Notes: generated by a model from the letters alone, not told the origin. DNA of 64,000 bases from Gymnogyps californianus (GCF_018139145.2 NC_059473.1:69298707-69362706); one strand, 5' to 3'. Positions 13,801 to 28,926 are shown, counted from the stretch's first letter. Numbers and translations: made by a program.

Positions 13801-16800
13801 GTAACATACCTCATTTCTAAGATTCAAGGTGGAATATATGAGGTTAAGATACCATCACTTGGCTTCCCTTACAAACAAGGTAACTTAAAGAAATTTGTTT
13901 ATGCAATCAAGTTGTTACAAAATAGCTAAGATTTGAATTATAAATAGTTATTCTGCTCTGCCTTCCTGAGAAGAGACCTATCTCATCCTACCAGTACCTA
14001 TCCACAATAAACAAAGCTGCTTTTGGTAAAAAGCTATGCTATTAAAGCTACCACAAAGTGAAACAAATTGATAACTTTTACATTGCTTAAGCAGTAAGAG
14101 GACAGGTGTGCATGCTGACCCATTTTCAGGGATAAATACTTCCTGGGAAAGGCTAATGCAGAATGGACTTCCAAGCTTCTCCCCACATACCATCATTTGG
14201 ACAAGCCCCAGATACCATGCTAAAGCTCCAATTTCACATTACTTTATGAAGTTATTTCTCATAATGCATTGTAAGTTTAAACCACATTTTAACACACATT
14301 TAATGCAATGACAGATACAGCCACAACAGGGAGCAAACATGTAAGATCAAGTGCAAACAGCACAGCCTTCTCCAGGCAGCTGTCTGAGGCAAAAGCTTAA
14401 GCAGTAGTTCTGATCCATACTTGGAGAAGCAGAAGTGAAAGCAAAGCAAAAGTGTCACCACAGTTAGGCGCAAATTACCCATCATCAAACAGTTAAACTG
14501 TTACCTAAGATACCTCAGCAGAAAACTATGGCACAGAAGAAAAATCCTTTTATGAAAGTTGAAAGAACAGTTCTGCCCCACAACTGATCTAATCCAGTAA
14601 AGAGCTGCACCTGTCTAGCACGTTGTGATTTCTAAACAGTGTATTTAACAGCCAAACTACCAGAGTTAATTCTCCTGCTGATCAAACTCTGGTTGTAATT
14701 TGGGGGTTGTTACCACATCAGGTCAGTCTGCCCAAGAGTCTGCCAGAATTGGGTCCCAAGTGAAGCTGGAAGACAGCCTTCACCTCCATTAACAGAGAGT
14801 GTTTGTGTATTGATTGCTGCAGACTTTGCATGTCACAAGCAGCTAGAATCTTTACAACATCACAAAATCATTAGAAACAGCAAAACAAGGAGGGAAGCAG
14901 ACAACACAGACGTTTTACACCAGGAAAAACAAATGATAACTGTGTTCAGAACAATATATTCTGCTTACCAGTTTTTCATAAAGCAAAGAAAACATGAAGC
15001 AAGCTCATTTAAATTCCTAAGGACAGTTCTATCAGCTGATTAGGCTGTTAAAATACTCATTTTCACATCAGGTTTGCCACAAGAGAAGTTACAACTTCCC
15101 ATTTGTTCCAAACTCTCTTTAAAATTCTCTCTAAACCCCCCCCCAAAAACCACTACTACTTATTCATCTGCTGCTTATATATGTAAATCTATGTTTAAAA
15201 AAGTATAACAACAACATAATATGACCTTTACTACAAACCCTGTCCTAGTTCAAAACAGTGATACAGATTTGACAAACCTGTTGCACGTAGCATCGCACTC
15301 CGAGGGCCTGCTTTTGCTGTGAGGCACAAATGAAGAATAGAGGTAGAATAAGTCAAAGTGCCCCAGGTTAGACTCCTGGCTAAAATTTCAGAGTTAACAG
15401 TGAGGAAGAGATTTGATTCTTGCAAAAATACTGTTGTGATCAGACAAGGCTGGGGAAATACTTGCATGTAGGAGAAAAAACACAAGGTAAAATAAGGCTT
15501 CCCTTCCCTGCCTCATCATGTTTTTAATCACTTTTGCTCCTTTGAGGGTAACAACAGTCCCAGTCAGCGCCTGAATATGAAGAGAAAGGTGGAAATAACT
15601 GTTGTAATCACTGAATTCAGTTCCCCTGCAACCATCCTTTTTGGCTGGTTAGAGAGACTGGCCTGGAATAGAAAGACAAAAGACAACTTCTACCTACACA
15701 GACTTCTCTTTCTGGATGCTATGCCAGGCTTACCCTCTATCACCAGGGGTTTAGCCAAAGATCCCCAGTTATGTGATCAAACACCTACATGGGTCTGAAA
15801 GGTTTGGGGTGCACGTCCAGCCAGACCTCTCACATATCAGCTCATCCAGGTATCCCTCCCCAGGTCTCAGACCCCTTCAGTCATTCCATCAGGTCACAGT
15901 CAGCCAAGACTGCCATTATCTCAGACTGCACCCTGCCTAATGGCTAAAAAATTATGGAAGCTATAAAAAAAAAAAAATTACAGCTTTCCCTTCTCCCTGT
16001 CTGCTTTAGAGAGCAATCACGAGGCTGCAAGGAGAGAAGCTTCAGCTGGCTAACACAGGAGACAGAAGTGTTTTTAAATTAGTTTTCCAATTGATCAAGC
16101 AGCTGAATTAATTCTCCCTGTGACATATGATCATTAGTTTGCAACCCAAGAGAAAAGTGGGAAATGTACGGCCAAGGAGAGAGACTCTTGCAGAGGTAGC
16201 TGGCCACCAGTCATCTTACCTGTCATGTCAATCGACACCTTCAGATCATGTACCAGGTACTTCTCGTGTTAACTTTGTTTACCTTTAAGAAGCTACAAGC
16301 CTGAAATATGCTCAGCAGCTCCCCTCAGTAAAAACTGTTAATGGCAACTACAGTACCAGGGTTGGAGGGCTGCACCTGACCCCTTCTCCATGTGAGTCTA
16401 TGCATCAGTGTTTTCTGCACACATGTCCTAAAATTACTGTTCTTCAGAAAGCAGCCTGTATTTTAGCATAGGGAGGTGATTCTTAGGTTTATGAGTACTA
16501 ATGTATATTCTCCCATTCTGTACAAGTACTTAAAATGCTCAACGGCATGCATGGAAATCCTTCACTGAGCTTCAGGTCTGAACCCAGCATTCTGCCCTGA
16601 CACCCATCCCGTGGCCCTTCAGATGGTCTTCATACTTTCCACTTCTCTGTTGGCACTATTTCTGCTAAAGCAAAGAGAATAGTTATAAAGTAACTAGGCT
16701 TTTTAAGATGACGAAATGCATTACTTGTAATGAAACAACTAAGTTAATAGGTATCCTCAGCAACCAAGAAGCAGGGACGAACTCTACCAACAACTGTCAC

Positions 16801-19439
16801 ACATGCTACAGAACACTGTGAAGCAGTTGACTATAAGAATAAAACAATGATTATAAAAGATGTACTATGAACAGGACACCTCATTAACTTGACAAACTGC
16901 AAAGAACTTTTACTAAATACATTTCATTGTTCTGTTCCAAGAGTAAAGACATCACCTACAGAGACTCCAACTTAAAAACAGTCATGGTAGGAAAAAACTA
17001 CTTACAACTGGAGGAAAACCACTATTTATCATTTCTGTAGATACTGCCTACCTATTTACATACAAAATTATTTCAAACTTGTCTAAACCCTCCCTCAAAA
17101 ACAACAACAAAAAAAATCAAGGATTATTGACTACGATGGTTTGTAAAGTGATGGAACAGGTTGTTAAGATACCTTGAAACATCACTTCTGCCAGCATTAA
17201 ACTTTTGCAAGGCTCCAGAAACTGGGTTGCCACACTGAATATTTAAAGAAGCAGCTTTGTTCCTACCAGTAGCTATCAGAGTTTTCGAACCACCACCAGT
17301 AAGGACTGCAGCTTGAGGACCAGGGGGTGGGCAGGTGAAGCGAGGTGAAGGAGGTATCAAGTCAACTATATCCATCTCCACTTCTGAAACCACAGACTCC
17401 AGTAGTAATTGAATTCAATACTAGTTGAGGAAATTCTAGTTTCATTAATTATTTCCAAAGAATATATATAGTCCTCAGTGGGAGAGAGGTTAACAGGTAG
17501 GAACTGAAGCAGCACAGGAGAAAGGAATCATTACAAAGCATGGTAACAGAGAATGCATGAGAGGGCTTGTACGCAAGGACACGCATCTCTCCAACTCCAG
17601 ATTTTGCAAGACCAGAAAGAAAGGATCAACAGCTTTCGTGACAAGGAGACAAGAAAATAGACAGAATGTTTGTTAGCAAGGAGATGAAAACTTTTCAAAA
17701 GTATCTGATTTAGCATTTCATTGATATGGAAACACCCCACATGACATTAAACACCACTGACCTTTCTATCCAAATATGACCTCTCTTTATTTTAGATTTT
17801 TAATAGGATAAGAACTATTTTTTTTTTTTTTAGAAAAATAACCCAACAGTTCTTCCAGAGCAAATACTTCTACGTAGTAGTTGCAAACTGCAATTACATT
17901 CTATGGTTAAGCAGTCACTGACGATCATTTGCCACCAATACACACTTCTGTAGAGGCCTGGCTAGCTGCAGTGGTTTACCTTGGAAAGGGGAAAGCAGTC
18001 ACGGCTGCTCTAGCTTGTTTGGGGAGAGGAAGAAGACGAGAAGGGAAAATTCAGGAAAAAGAAAAGAGGCACCCACTTCAGCCTTTCCTAGGAAGTCCCT
18101 ACCTTTCCCACAAGTCACATCTTTTCTCTCATTCAGTTTTTCCCTGGAACATAATGTCCTCTTGCCTGACATACAAGGGGGAAAAAGGTCTACTCTTCAA
18201 GATTTTCTGAATCCACCTGATTTCCCTCACTGTAATAACATACATACAGAGGCTGGCTACCCTCTGAACTGCTCCTGCTGCTCTGTACCTTCATCCAGGG
18301 AAGGCTCCACACTTGTGAAGTCTCCTTTTAACCTGCACCTGTACCAAACAGCAGGAGCTGCTGCTGAGAACTGCCATTGCTGCCGCCCAGGAAACTGCTG
18401 CCCCAAAGCACATTGATTTTCTGTGCAAAAGAAAGGCAGTAATATTTGTATTTGTGACTTTTGTGGTTTTGGGAGCACACCCAAACACCAAGATAAGTGA
18501 TGCGTTTGTTATGCACTTTTCACCAAAATGCTGCCTGCAGTGAGGGGCACGGCTGGCATCCTGCTGCAGAACTAAGTTCTGAATTGTACTGACGTTTCTC
18601 TAAAAGCATCAAAACATCGGTGCATGAGAACAAACATGGCTGTGTTAATTTCCTAGTAAATTCAGCAATTTTGGAATTTCTGTCCGCACGCGCCTACTTT
18701 TGATTCCCCACCACCACCCAAATATGCTAGAGGTTTTTGAACCAGAAGTATCATAAAAGCTGAGAATTTCTGGCAGCACCAGTAGGAAGAAAAACAGCTT
18801 GACAGTCCCCAATAAAGGACTTCCCCCGACAGCTAAGATTTCTAGTACTTGTTAAAATGTGTCTCAGCACTTTCCTTGGTGGCAAGAGATCAGGCTCAGT
18901 GACTTTCCCACTCCCTTATTCCCAATTGGATAGGGAGGGATGGCAGAAGCATCCCTCCAGAGGCTAGTCCCTGGCTCTCCTCCCTGCCTAGTATGATCAG
19001 CTGACGTCCCACTGTGTGCCCATGCAACTCCATTTCCTACAAACACATAGGCTTACTAAACTTTTAGTACCAAGTAACTAATGATACTAACATTAAGACG
19101 GTACCTCTGAAATCCAGTGGTTAGCTGAATGAAAGCCACTCTTTCACTTTCCTCCCTCCCATACTCTATGTATTCCCTACATAAATTGAAGGTGACAGTT
19201 GAAACAGCTGAAAGAACGTATAAAAGGCTAATTTTTTTGTCAAACTTCATTTGTGAACAGGATAATTTACCCAAACAGCAAGGAAAAAAAAAGTAACTAA
19301 GCAAATCTGTTAAAATTTATATTAAAATATAATCCTTTACAACTGGGTCACTCAGGTAAAAATGACAAATCTGAAAAAGCCAAAGGATGCTTACACTTAA
19401 ATCCACAAGCCACTAGCTGTCAAAAAAATGATAAGGCAG

Positions 19440-20047
19440 TGTCATGGTTTAACCCCAGTAAGCAACTAAGCACCATGCAGCCGCTTCCCCCTTCCCCCTC
19501 CCAGTGGGGTGAGGAGGAGGAAAGGGAAAAAAAAGTAAAACTCGTGGGTTGAGATAAGAACAGTTTAATAACTAAAGTAAAATATAATACTAACAACAAC
19601 AATAATGAAATATAATAATAATAATAATAGTAGTGAAAAGGAATATAACAAAAAAGGAAGGGGGGGAAGAAAAAAAAAAAAACAGTGATGCACAACGCAA
19701 TTGCTCACCACCCGCTGACCAATGCCCAGTTAGTTCCCAAGCCACAATCCACGCCTCCCGGCCAACTCCCCCCTGTTTATATACTGGCCATGACGTTCTA
19801 TGGTATGGAATATCCCTTTGGCTAGTTCAGGTCAGCTGCCCCGGCTGTGCTCCCTCCCAGCTTCTTGCACACCTGCTTGCTGGCAGAGCACGGGAGACTG
19901 AAAAGTCCTTGGCTTAAGATAAGCGCTACTTAGCAACAACTAAAACATCGGAGTGTTATCAACATCAGTCTCACACTAGATCCAAAACACAGCACTGTAC
20001 CAGCTACTAAAAAGAAAGTTAACTCTGTCCCAGCCGAAACCAGGACA
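19440..20047 (-). mobile_element. Solo LTR of an avian endogenous retrovirus, ERVL-like, in RNF217 intron 1
   Basis: This 608-bp element reads TG...CA and is flanked by a perfect 5-bp target-site duplication, GGCAG (19435-19439 and 20048-20052). Its sense strand is minus, the same as RNF217. On that strand it has a TATA box (TATATAAA, 19783-19776) and an ATTAAA poly(A) signal (19569-19564). Between them lies an ATT-rich microsatellite that makes the U3/R region variable. It aligns end to end with the plus-strand copy at 47183. No internal retroviral genes are present, so it is a solo LTR left by LTR-LTR recombination. A 5-bp duplication fits ERVL-type integration. The family assignment is from memory of bird genomes. 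Confidence 0.92.
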
Positions 20048-23000
20048 GGCAGTATCAAGAGAACGTTTAAGAACATTTTATGAAATAATTTAGACTTAAT
20101 GAAACATCTTTTATTAAAGGCAAAATTAATCCTTTGTTGTATTCTGGTACATAGGGTATCCTAATTACAAAGCCATTTTTAGTAACGAGGTCTCTGGAGT
20201 CTACTTTCAACCTCTACTGAAATACATGTTTAGTACAAATATTTTAATGTAAGTATGCTAAGAATTACAGAATACAGAATAAAAGACTTAGCACATTTTG
20301 TGTGCTAAGTCTCCAAAGTACAAATGGCTATGCTTAAAACTAAGTGCAAATTACAGTTCCATTTGATTTCTCATTTGCAAAACTGTAATCAGTAAGAAAG
20401 AACAGGTTAGTAAGTCTTTCACCACACAGGAAGAATGATAAAATAGAGATCATACAAGCATTTTTTAACATGCATCCTCAGCTATTTCTGCACACCAAAC
20501 CTCTAAAGAAAGTTATTAATTTCTCTTTATACCATATGAACATCTTGCAAATAAGAATGTCTTTTTCCTAACATCACCTTGATTTACCTCAAAGCATAGC
20601 TCCTAGTGACTTTGACTGCCAAAGGTGAGTTCACAAACTGAGTCACTGCAATAAGTGGTCATCTGTGAGAAGTCTGGATTAGGGGACTTGGCTAGGATCA
20701 CCCCGGAAGGCTCTAATACTGCCAGGAAAAAACAACAACGGAATTCTCCTACCTTAACTATTACATTATTCTCTCTCATCTCACGGCTCCTAGACTCATG
20801 AAACCTGTAATAACCCTCCTCCTCAAAACCAGTTGTATGGGAGAGTATCGGCTTCTACACACTTCGTCAGGAAGCTGGAAGTCGATCATCATGTATAGAG
20901 GAAAAAAACCTGATGCTTGAACTTAGGGAATAACCACTAGCAGTACTAGGCAGTGATTTTATACTGATCAGCTGCTAGAGAGAGGTCTGCCAGAAGAGAT
21001 CTCATCCTAGGCAGAGCAAATACAGACAGCAAGTAGATCCCTGCAGCCTCAGCTGCAGCCTGCAGGCAGCCTGCCCCAGCTGGCAGACACCCTGCCTCTC
21101 TCCCCTCCCCTGCCCCACTGCCTCTGCTTCCCACATCTCTTCTGGTCTCTCTGCACCAGGCCTCCCCACACCAAATTGTTCTTACTCTTTGCCAAGCCAG
21201 CCCTGGTTAGCCTTCATTGTCCACATCAGAAGCCTTACAGGATTGCCATTGGCATGCAGACTGCCTTCAGCTCCCACGTCGTGGCACTGCATCCAGAAAC
21301 ATCGCTTCCTGTCCCATTCAATTTAATTCCTCTGCCACCTCCATCCTGTTGTTCTTGCTGCATTTCTGTTCACCCACTCCTCCTGGACAGTAGGAAAGGA
21401 ACATGTACACACACCAGAAAAGGGCCACCCTGCTCCGGGATCCACCGCAGGGTATTGCAGGGGTCTAAAATAGCCAGGATGGACAAAAAGTGAATCTTGC
21501 TCGTGTCCCACAAGACTGGGACAGCTCAATGCTGTCAGAATTACTAGTGAGTTAAGCCACCTAATGAAAAATCTGCACATGTTTAACTGTAGTTTTTCAT
21601 CATGTATCATTTGATTCCCTGTGTATAGCATTTGTAAACATGAAGACATACATCCTGCAATGCTGAGTTCCCCACTCAATCACTGAAACACTAAAGATTT
21701 TTAGTGAAATAGCCTAAATGTGATTTTTTTTTTTTTTTTTAAATATACTGGTAGGAACAACAAAGTAAGTGGGTTTCTCCGAAGTTCACTCTCTGAGGTA
21801 TCCAAATCCACTCTTTGCTAGGATTTTCCCCACAGATTCAAGTGGGATGGAACATTTCCATTTGGAAGAAACCAAGAAAATCTAGAAATCTGGGTTAGGA
21901 TTGCTCGATTCTAACAGCAGGCAATAAATTGCAATTGTGATACATGGAAGATACTTTTACTCAAGAAAACATGCACTTGCTGAATTCACATGGGATTTCA
22001 ATGGTTTTCCTCCTTAGCTATGACAGCAGATAAACATGTTACGATGGAAGGTGGTGGGTTCGTGTCCTACATGGGACTAGACAAACTGCATACATGCAGT
22101 ATTGACTACTGCACAACACAAGTACTTTTAAGAGACACTTGGAAAGTAAAACCTATTAAGCCACAAATTTGAGTGCAGTACAGAAAAGAAAACCTGGCCA
22201 ACCAGCAGAAACTGCTCAAGAGATCTAACCAGAAAAGTGGAACAAAAAACAAAACAAAAAACCCCACAAACAAACAAAAAAAAAGTGGAGCGAAAAGCCC
22301 ACGAGAAGAGACTAGGACTGTTTTATTTAACTGCCACTAAGATGTGAGCATCACAATTCTGCCTATATTCCAGGAGTGTTACAATTTAGTGAGGTGTGCA
22401 AATTCAGAAGGAAATTAATAGCAAGAGTCCAAACAAAAATCCAAAAGGAAACAAGAAAGGAGAAAGGAAGCTATGCAAAATGTATATATTTCCTCTTTCA
22501 TGGAATGATCTGTAATTTAACTTCAGTATGAAAGTTTAATTGTCATCACAGATATTTGTATTGTTAGTCAGTGTCATTCAATACACTGTTTACAGGTTCA
22601 AGGAAATTTCAGCAATTAGGTACCACTTCCCTGAAATTACAGGGATAGAGCAAAAAAACATTTTTAGAATTTTGAAAGTTTACAACTAGTTTCAGATGAA
22701 ACCACACCAAAAACTACCATCTTTTCCCCCAAAACTTGAGGCAAAACTGATTTTTAAGGTAGTTTAAACTGCAGTTAAAAGTAGGCATGGTTCCAAGGTT
22801 TTTCCATTGTGGTCACTATAGGACAGCTAAGACTGATCAGCTATCCTAATTCTGTATTTTTCCAGTTTAAAAAAAGCTATAAGCAATTTCTTGTTTGCTT
22901 GTGTTTGCAACGTAGTATTAGCACAATTAATATATCTGTTGTACAACCCAAGACATGATATATGCAGATAACTTCTCTAAATCCTAAACTCCCCAAAATA

Positions 23001-26000
23001 TCATTTCTAAAATGGAAGTGGTCAAAGCAATGGTACACTAAATCAACGCTAAATTTCCTACTGCCATGTGATGTGTTCTCTAAATTGGGTAGTGACAGCT
23101 GCTCTTTTTTAAATAAAGCCCATTTTCTTTCTGGTCTCATTAGTGCAGCCCTACCTGCCCAGCCATATTAGTAACTTCCTGAATGAGCACTTGAACACCT
23201 ATGCGGAATCAAAACACCTCTTATGACATCCAACACAGTACACAGGTTTAACTGAAACATTAAAGCTGCAATTGAGCAAACCTGTCCCCTGTTCCATCAC
23301 ACTTACGGGTGTCACTTGCAAAACACTCTGGATAGGAACTCTACTGCTTCAGGGAGACTAACTCCTTTTCCAAATGCCCTCCCACCCCCAACCAAATTAT
23401 ATTCAAAGAGAAAGAGAGGAGGAAAAGCAGACAAATGAAGTCTTCATCTCAGAGTTACTCCACCCTCTTCTCACTTCTAGAGCTTGAGACACAGGTAAGA
23501 AAAGGGAGAACAAAATCAGTAACTCTTCTGCTACTTGATGGAGGGGGGGTGTCTTCAAAGCTTTTTGTAATGATCAATGCCACAGTAAGACAATCTTCTG
23601 TTACAGGCTTTTATGATTTTATATTTCCAAATTTCACAACTGCTCCACTTTACCACCAAAAATATCTGTATAACAGAAGCACAAGGCTATTGAGCTTGAT
23701 CTTCAAAATCAGCATGCTGAAATCACAGTTAAGTAACAGAGTAATATAGGCTAGTCCAGAACTTCTCCAAGCCACAAGTAACAACGCTTCCCATGACCCT
23801 GCAGTAAGGGGGGGAAGAAAAAAAAAAAAAAGCTGTAATTTCACTGCTGTGAACACAGTGCAGCTCCCCCTCCAGAGGTGTACAGGGATAGCAAGGAATG
23901 GTGAAGAGCTGCTTAAGCCAGCTGATGTGTCATGAAGATTCAGCCTTGGCTTAAATGTCTTAGTTTAACGCTACCGAGTGACACCACCAGTGCAAAGCGT
24001 GGCCAGCTCTCGGAGAAATCTGCTGCATGGATCATACTTGCTCAAAAGCAGCTGGACACACAAAAGGACGTGACATTTGATTACGAAGATCCTCCTGCAA
24101 GGAAGTCTTTCTCTTCTGGTCAATTACACATTGTCAGGAAGAAAAACAAGACAAACACTCCAACAACATGACAGAGATAAGAAGAGTCCATGGCTGAGTA
24201 ACAGTTCCTTCCCCCAAAGTCACACAGCATACAACTGATATTAGACTTCCTCCAGTACAAAACTTTCACTTTAATGGCACTGATGAATAATCTATAACGT
24301 GACCAAGTTAGTCGTAAGTTGTATAAACCTCTACCTTTTCAGAGCACGACTGCAAATACTGTAAGCAAAAGGATCGCTATGGAAAGGAAATAACATTCTA
24401 AAAAGCTCCTGACAGTGGAAAGGAAGCTCATCCAGGAAAGGGAAGAAGAAAGAGACCAAAAGTTGGAAGCTGGTAAGAACAGAGGTCGTTCTCCAGGATC
24501 TTTACAGCACTCATTAGATAAGCATATACCTTTTGAAGAAGCTCAACTTCCTGCCATAAATAAAGCTTTTATAACCCACTCAAAATACATATCAGCCAGC
24601 CATTTACTTCATTTCATCTGCCTTCTCTTATTCCTTGGGCAGTACTTCTGCATTTTTCAAGTGTCTCAATAGACCATTACACAAGATATACTATTATTTG
24701 ATATATTCCAGATATAGTTCTCCTCAATTTTTCCATCATGGCTTACATATATGAAGTAATCCATTAAAAAAATCATACAGCTTTCAGAAATATTTTTAAG
24801 GTTTCAGTGCCTGTTGGTGTCAGCATATATCAGCCTTCATGTTTGTGTAAGGTTTGTTCAAATCCAGAAGTAGGCTTGTCACGATCAGATTAGTGCCTGA
24901 TACTGATTTTGGAGCCAAAAATGAAATCAATTAGTGCTTCCATGAAATTTATCTTCCCAGACAGACTTCACTGGTGAACTCAGAGACACTACATGAAACT
25001 AAAACCCTGCAGGAGACCAGTTTAGTCTGGTATAAACCTAACTTAACAAGAATTGAATAAAAATATTCTTTAATGCTACACAGTCTTCAAAAGTGCAAAC
25101 ACATAAAGGACATTAAAGACTTAAGACACATGTACTTGGCTACCCAGCCTCTACCTCTGTGCAAGATTTGTTATTTTCCCTGTGGATCTAGCTTCTGCAT
25201 ATAGCAGCTATAAAGAGCACAACAGCTTCAACAAGTTCATTCAGGCAGCTTGCAGGTATATTTTGTGATGAATACAGAAACTCAACATTTATTGCACCTC
25301 AGCAGCAAAGCTCTCCCTCTGTACACCAGGCCAGGCACAGAGCCAGGATGGATTTCACCAAAATCCCAACAAATCATCTTGCAACCACCTTGAGCACCAA
25401 AAGACTACCTGGCAGCCAACATAAGTACTTTAAGGATGCTAAAATCCTTCCACAAAACTTGTCAGATATTGGTATCAAAAACTGGAAGGAAAAAACCTTA
25501 GAATGAGACATCAGGAGATAAATCCAGAATGATGATGCCACCTGTCAAGTGAAGCATACAGCTAAACTAAAGACTAACAGACAAGGAAGTTCAACAACAA
25601 CCAGCTACCACCTTCCAGTTATTTACAGCACATTTGCCCAGCTGGTAACTGTAGTTTCACCAAAAAAAAAAAAATTCAAAACAAACCCCACACCCAAACC
25701 ACCCAATTTCAGAGGCTGTTTTTCAATGTTACCCAGCTTTTCTTTGGTACCTTAACCATCTGTTCTGTTCATTGTTTTCACGTAAAAGCAATCTGTGGAA
25801 ACTAAAACAAGCTATCACTGGTCTTTGCTAATTGTTTTTTCTCTCACAAGTTTCTTTATACAACAGCCTGCATGAATTCCCTTGGAGAGTGATTTCACAA
25901 GGGCATCCTCTATAGCTTAGGTCAACTCAGGTAACAGCAACGCAGTCCCTCCTCCACCAGCGGAGGGAGGAAACCACTTGGAAATTGCTCTGATCAGGCC

Positions 26001-28874
26001 AGATCAGTCTAACCAAAAACAGTCTCGAAAACACAGTTTTGAAATTTATTTAAAAGCCATTTCTCCTAAAAACAGTGTGAGGCATTTGACTTCAGATTCC
26101 TTACAGACCAAAAAATGCCAAACATAAAGCATGGTTTGAAGTGTACTTTGCAGATACATGTTGGGCATTAGAAAATCCTTTGCTGTTTTCAATGGTTAAA
26201 AAAAAAGTAACACTAGACAATAAAACTCTTCTACCATTTCCTCATTGGACTCAAGCTTCTCAACAGAGCGCACTCTAAAAAAGCGTGTGTGGCCTTCCCA
26301 TCCAACTGGGCCAAATTCAGCACATAATGGTGCCACATAGTGAGTCCTTTTTGACAGCATCGAAGGTGCTGGCTTTGAGAACCACTCAGATACCGTGCCC
26401 TTCCTCCCAAATTCAGAGACTGGAAGGGCTCTCCCAGGTCCCTCCCTTTTATCCCAAATATACAGGCTCACACTGATTTCTAGCCTAACTTAATTCCTTG
26501 CAATTTTTATAGTTTGTGTTGTGCCAAAACTTCTTTAGAAGTGCCTACCCAATTTACCCCCTCTTGCATTTAGAGAGGGCAGTCATTTCTCCTCCCGGTT
26601 CTCCTTACGCTAAAATAAACAGTTCTGCACCTGCACGACAGCACTTTTCTCCTTGCAGTCCTTCCTGGTTCCTGCCATTTTTCTTAAACTCTGGTGCCTG
26701 AGATTCCAAATAAAGCCTCGCCACACACACCGGCCTCATTGCTCTCCTCTCTCTACTACATCCTCAAATTGCATTCACCTTTTTAGTGGTTCCATCATTA
26801 TGAGCTGCTCGCATCATCTGTCATCATTAACCCAGATTTGCTGCCTCCTACTAACGTTCCAACAGTCAGGCGAGCTCCTACTTGAAAAATGAAAATAATC
26901 AAAAAACCTCTTCCTTGCTCTTTCTTTTCACCATAAGGACTGGCAAAACAAAATTCTTCTAGATCAAAACTCGATACAGAAGCTAAATGGTAAGCTAGTA
27001 TCAGAAAACTTACCATCTGGTGCCAGTGCATTATTGAGGCACAGAGAGGAGACCCTCTCCTTGTCTCCCCCGCTTCTCCCAAACAAAGATCTCCATGCTT
27101 CTCAACAAGAAACATGCTTCTAGCTTGTGAAAGCCATAGTTACAGCCCATTCATGCCAATGCACATGCCAGAAGCGTGGATTACATACAGCTTAAAAAAA
27201 TCCTATATTCATTGTAAAAATAGGCTTAAAATTTTTATGGGTCAAAAGCAGTACACCTACAGAAACACAGAAAGTCATTTAGAGTGGAAAAGAATATACT
27301 GGAATAGTAATGAATTGATTTTGGTTGTCTTCTTCAAAACAAGTTTATTTTTTTGTACTTGTACCAAGAGACTGTATGACCAAGCTCAAGAAGAATCTTC
27401 ACCAGCAAAGATCTCTACACGATGCATATCAGTTCTTCCATGACGGTGCTGTACCTTGTTCTGTTGTGCATTTTAAAATAACTTCATATTTAATAACAGT
27501 CTTCATGCATTTTGTGTCTTTGCAGAAAAAGAAAAAAACAAACACACCCCCCAAAAAAACCCACAACCCACACAATAAAAATCAAAAATCCTATCATTTT
27601 GAGCTCTGCATCTTCTCACTTGTTATTCAAACAGGTAAGGAGCAACAAGGAACTTCTTTTGAGAGCTCTCTGGTGCAGGAAAAATTTCTCTCAAGAAAAT
27701 AACGATCATAGTTGGCACTGCTTGGCTGCAGCAAACTAAGCGTTGAAACAAGCAAGATCAAAAAAGAGGTTCCTCATCTGCAAGAATATTCACATGAAAA
27801 ACTTCACTTGTAAAACTGCCTCAGGAATAATCTGTTCTATGTTATAGAACACTTGGGGATGCTTTAGAATTCCAGCTAGTTGAGAGCTTCTTATTTAATG
27901 ATGCCACAGGCAGCAGAGACAGGACTAGTGGGTACCAGCCTGGGCTGGACTGGGAACGTCAGTGCTGCGAGCAGCTCAGAGAAATGCTCTTGACCATGCC
28001 ACCACGCCTGCCCAAGAGCTGTGGGTGCAGATGCACCTTCAGGCGCTGGACAAGCCATGACTTCCATCTGGATTGTGAAAGAGGAAGTGATGCAGCAACA
28101 GGACCAAATTGCAGGTTTGATTTCATCGAGCTCCAATGAAAACCTCCACGTGCCGTCATCTTGAACATGTTCTGTCCCCTTCCCTCTCACTGCCTTTTCA
28201 ATCGTTTTGTTCTGACAGGCTGTCACAGTTGCCAAAACAAATGGCCCTGCTTACCCATGGACACTTTATTCCGTAGCGCCTTGTGGTGGAATAAACATTT
28301 GCACGCTGTGCCTGAGACAACTAGGAACTGGGTAAGACAAAAAAAAAAAAAAGTAAAAAATGGTTGTGAAAGGTTACTTTTAAACCAGATCATTTTTTTC
28401 TGCTGGTGGATCAGATGATGCAGGAACAGTAGGAAACAAGTTGCAGGTTGGGGTGAGCAGCACTGCTAGCTAAAATGACTGTAGACCTTCAGCTTTAAAC
28501 AAGGTCTGCTTTTCTTGATATAGAAAGAAAAAGAATGAGATCCAGAACTCATTTTAGATCCTTAAATTTACCAGAAGTGATGGCTTGGCCTTGTCCGACT
28601 ACCTGTCTCAGCTTGAGTGAGGTCCTCATGAAGCATTACATTCTGGGATACTTCAGGCAGGATTTGCAGAGCTACTCTCACAAAAAGAAGGACAAATCAA
28701 GCCTTCACATGAAATACTTACTTCACTGAGGCAAAAGCACTCAGCAATGTCCATCAGTAATAGTCACAACCCACTGCAAGGAAGGCTTACATCTTAGAGA
28801 CTGGGAATATCCTAGTAATTTAAAATGAAGTTACAACTCCAGATAATGCCTTGAAAGAATGGGCATCTTCAGAA

Positions 28875-28926
28875 GTTTGAAAATTACTCTTTAAGTGTTA
28901 GTTTGAAAATTACTCTTTAGGTGTTA
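28875..28926. repeat. 26-bp tandem repeat, two copies
   Basis: The unit starting GTTTGAAAATTACTCTTTAA and ending GTGTTA (26 bp) occurs at 28875-28900 and again at 28901-28926 with one substitution. It lies inside RNF217 intron 1. Confidence 0.95.

Noticed and set aside
19420..19917. Reading frames over the solo LTR (and likewise 47465-47746)
   Set aside because: They cover LTR sequence and microsatellite only; LTRs do not encode retroviral proteins.
22040..22075. GGTTCGTGTCC-like B box
   Set aside because: No matching A box or acceptor stem around it.
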